The translations under genes were made by a program, and so were the position numbers. The notes beneath the pieces were generated by a model. That model worked only from the letters and a program-made list of their open reading frames with translations. It was not told where the DNA came from and did no database searches. From Planctomycetota bacterium (GTDB lineage: Bacteria > Planctomycetota > Phycisphaerae > UBA1845), in NCBI GenBank assembly GCA_024276605.1, contig JAJRWX010000023.1, positions 1 through 64,000 of the forward strand: a DNA stretch of 64,000 nucleotides, given 5' to 3'. Every line of letters starts with the position of its first letter. Within the stretch, counting starts at the first letter, position 1. Below are positions 62,049 to 64,000 of the stretch, one piece after another.

Positions 62049-63368
62049 TTAGTGACGAGCACTATTACCACGAATTGGTTCGTGACAGTGCGGGCAACAC
62101 ATGGTTTTAAGCTTGGTCCAGCGTTGGGCGTAGACATGTTCTCGGCATTGTAGTTCCTGTGCTCGTGCATCAATCTCTTGCTTGCGCCGATCTTGCTCTG
62201 CAGCGGCCGCCAAAATATCATCCTTTTGCTGCTGCATCAAAGCCAACTGGGCCATTAGCTCGTGCTCACGCTTTGACAACTGATCTTGATACTGCGTTAA
62301 ATCATGAAGTTGGCCACGAAGCTGTGCATCCTTAGCGTCAAGTTCCAACACACGAGCGGTTAGGTCAGCATCTTGCCGGGTAAGCTTCTGGGCGTCGTCT
62401 TGAAGCTTGGCTTCCCACTTATTGAGTCTCTGCCATGACTCCGTTATATCGCCTTCAAGCTTGGACAACTGGTTTCCGATCTCTCCGAGCGTTTCTTGCG
62501 GTGCTTCACCATGCATCGACGACTGCAAAATCTCAGTCATAGGCGTTTGTTCTTCCACGCCAGCCGCAATGAGATCGAGTTCACCGCCCTGTTCTGTTGG
62601 ACCGTCTTCAACAAACTCCTTGTGCGAAGTGTCGGGAGATGGCGATATCTCGGACACTTCTTTCGTTTCATCCGCCCCCTCCCATACTAAAGCTAGTGTA
62701 AATGGTCCTACACCTAACCTGTCACCACTAATGAGTTTCGATTGCTCCACCTGCACGCTATTCACACTGACACCACTCACGCTACCTAGATCGAAAATAG
62801 CACCACCATCGAGATACTTAAACAGCACGGCATGACGAGGTGACACTTGGTCATGTTGCACCATAATATCCGCTAACTCATGGCGACCGATCAGCGCAAC
62901 CGCTGCCGATAGTTCCCAGGTAGTGTCCGTATGAGATAGACTGATACGAATCGGTTTCGCAAACTGCGTAGGCTCCACAAACTGTCGCCCGCTAGCGGAA
63001 TCATCGCTGTCCCCTTCCGGTATGCGGATAGCCACTTGAATTTTCGTACCGCCAACAACGACCACGTCACCATCACTAAGAACCATTAAATCCACCGGTT
63101 TACCATTGCACATCGTACCGCCGGAGGTGTGCAAATCTTTCAGCAACACCTCTGATCCCGTATTCACAATCACGCAATGGGATTTACTGATTAACTGATC
63201 ACGAAGGACGATGTGCGAAGGACGGCGGGAACCTAACAGCGTAACCGGGCGTCGTATATTCCAGGTCTTTTGCCCGGCAGTGCCCATACCGGCTGTAACA
63301 CGCACCTGAGGTGCTGAAGACGGCAACTCGAGATCACCGCGAACAGGTTGCACAAGTAACGCATTCAT
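62049..63368 (-). CDS. Double-FHA coiled-coil protein with C-terminal CxxC motif
   Basis: A 439-residue cytosolic protein. FHA domain 1 is around residues 35-115 (VTLLGSRRPSHIVLRDQLISKSHCVI, in part, then LHTSGGTMCNG). FHA domain 2 is around 140-225 (VALIGRHELADIMVQHDQVSPRHAVL, in part, then LGSVSGVSVNS). Both carry the Gly-x-Arg, Ser-x(2)-His and Asn/Ser-Gly features of phosphothreonine readers. A long coiled coil follows (about 290-410, LTQYQDQLSKREHELMAQLALMQQQ, in part) and the end has CCPHCHEP, a possible zinc knuckle. It is likely a scaffold that recruits phosphoproteins; a Ser/Thr kinase partner is not adjacent. Confidence 0.85.
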   Translation of the reverse strand: MNALLVQPVRGDLELPSSAPQVRVTAGMGTAGQKTWNIRRPVTLLGSRRPSHIVLRDQLISKSHCVIVNTGSEVLLKDLHTSGGTMCNGKPVDLMVLSDGDVVVVGGTKIQVAIRIPEGDSDDSASGRQFVEPTQFAKPIRISLSHTDTTWELSAAVALIGRHELADIMVQHDQVSPRHAVLFKYLDGGAIFDLGSVSGVSVNSVQVEQSKLISGDRLGVGPFTLALVWEGADETKEVSEISPSPDTSHKEFVEDGPTEQGGELDLIAAGVEEQTPMTEILQSSMHGEAPQETLGEIGNQLSKLEGDITESWQRLNKWEAKLQDDAQKLTRQDADLTARVLELDAKDAQLRGQLHDLTQYQDQLSKREHELMAQLALMQQQKDDILAAAAEQDRRKQEIDARAQELQCREHVYAQRWTKLKTMCCPHCHEPIRGNSARH

Positions 63369-63787
63369 TTCCGCCCTCCCCCAATTATCTGCAAAACCCC
63401 AACCAAGCGTCCTGGGATATCGACAACACGATTTGTTAATCTATCCCCGGAAAAGATCGACTTCACCAGACGATTGTCTAAGCAGGGTGCATCAGGCCCG
63501 CCATAGCACAACGCGCTTATTTACATAGCGTCGCAGCACGAAAAAAGTCGGAACAATCCAAGCCTTAAACCGCCACGCCATAAAAAAGCTTGTACTAGAC
63601 AATCTCATCGCCCGAATCCAGGCGATACCACATAGCGAGAAACAGCCTATCGCTTGTATCAACCAGGCAAACTAGGCTATCTCTCCACTACAAGATACGA
63701 TGTAGGATACCTGCGGGGCAAATGACAGAGCTTTGCGGACGTGATTGATTTTATAAGAACAAAGCGGCTTTTTTTTGCCGCCCATCC
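63369..63787. other. Intergenic region with surE leader
   Basis: About 420 bases without a recognisable gene. GCGGC, eight T, then GCCGC (63764-63781) form a hairpin just ahead of the surE ribosome site and could affect its translation. Nothing else stands out. Confidence 0.35.
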
Positions 63788-63798
63788 AAGGAGTACCT

Positions 63799-64000
63799 AT
63801 GACAGTCTCGCAGCGGACCATCCTTTTGACCAACGACGACGGTTATACATCGCCCGGTATCATAGCCGCTTATCAGGCCATCCGTCATCTCGGCCATGTT
63901 CACGTCGTCGCACCGAGTAGCGAACGGTCCGCTTGTAGCCATACGATCACACAGAAAGGTCCGATTATCGTCAAGCGAATCACCCATCAGCCGTTTGGGC
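63799..64000 (+). CDS. surE: 5'/3'-nucleotidase SurE, partial at right edge
   Basis: Only the first 67 codons are in the window. The product begins MTVSQRTILLTNDDGYTSPG followed by IIAAYQAIRHLGHVHVVAPSSERSACSHTIT (in part). The adjacent Asp pair in LTNDDG and the Ser/Asn-containing APSSERSACSH are the SurE metal and phosphate site. AAGGAG lies five bases before the ATG. SurE removes phosphate from nucleotides as a stress-related enzyme. The gene continues outside the window. Confidence 0.9.
   Translation, partial: MTVSQRTILLTNDDGYTSPGIIAAYQAIRHLGHVHVVAPSSERSACSHTITQKGPIIVKRITHQPFG

Noticed and set aside
63764..63781. Hairpin GCGGC-T8-GCCGC as a terminator
   Set aside because: The T-run is in the loop and not after the stem; it also sits next to the surE ribosome site, so a leader role is more likely, if any.

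Overview
The window looks like a chromosomal segment of a Gram-negative bacterium of the Planctomycetota, most likely a Phycisphaerae-type lineage. This is inferred from gene content, not from a marker tree. The pointers are an LpxC-FabZ fusion with LpxA, BamA and OmpH (an outer membrane with lipid A), a tiny histone H1-like protein, two GroEL copies around one GroES, a soluble diadenylate cyclase with a pyruvate-kinase-like N-terminus, pyruvate:ferredoxin oxidoreductase paired with a dihydroorotate-dehydrogenase-like protein, many secreted proteins of unknown function, and abundant intergenic palindromic repeats.

Layout. 1-9 kb: the end of a polyprenyl-phosphate sugar transferase, a DUF4202 protein, the PFOR/DHOD-like operon, a methyltransferase and two large repeat elements. 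9-14.4 kb: a Sel1-repeat protein, the diadenylate cyclase, and a pair encoding a secreted AMMECR1-like/alpha-alpha-barrel protein and a multi-spanning glycosyltransferase. 14.4-22.3 kb (minus strand): thioredoxin reductase, then an envelope cluster transcribed bamA > ompH > lpxC-fabZ > lpxA > Gfo/Idh oxidoreductase. 22.6-29.2 kb (minus): an information-processing operon transcribed glmU (short form) > prs > rplY > pth > rpsF > ssb > rplI > dnaB, preceded by tRNA-Gln. 29.6-39.1 kb: a small secreted protein, then (minus) a chaperone cluster groEL2 > groES > groEL1 > dnaJ > grpE > fmdB-type > yacG > HEAT-repeat protein > small membrane protein.

39.7-51.9 kb: asnS followed by an AT-rich SEFIR/TIR-like gene, miaE, a four-gene module (TetR regulator, DUF1761 membrane protein, a secreted protein with four SRPBCC domains, VOC protein), a small cysteine protein with a sodium:solute symporter, a LolA-like secreted protein, and a GNAT/Mpo1-like pair. 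52-64 kb: a large secreted protein, signal peptidase I, a secreted S41 peptidase, a lipoprotein, holA, a secreted TPR protein, the histone H1-like gene, a FabZ-like dehydratase, a double-FHA coiled-coil protein, and the start of surE at the right edge.

Intergenic DNA is dominated by at least three dispersed repeat families. The largest is a roughly 310-bp element with terminal inverted repeats and internal hairpins (four copies). The second is a 110-135-bp palindromic element (two full copies and one fragment). The third is a roughly 150-200-bp element whose inner palindromes appear exchangeable. No CRISPR array, rRNA, integrase or transposase gene was found. The most interesting coding features are the SEFIR-domain gene, the LpxA protein with an InlB-type C-terminal repeat, the PK_C-DAC cyclase, the secreted four-domain SRPBCC protein and the AMMECR1-like secreted protein.
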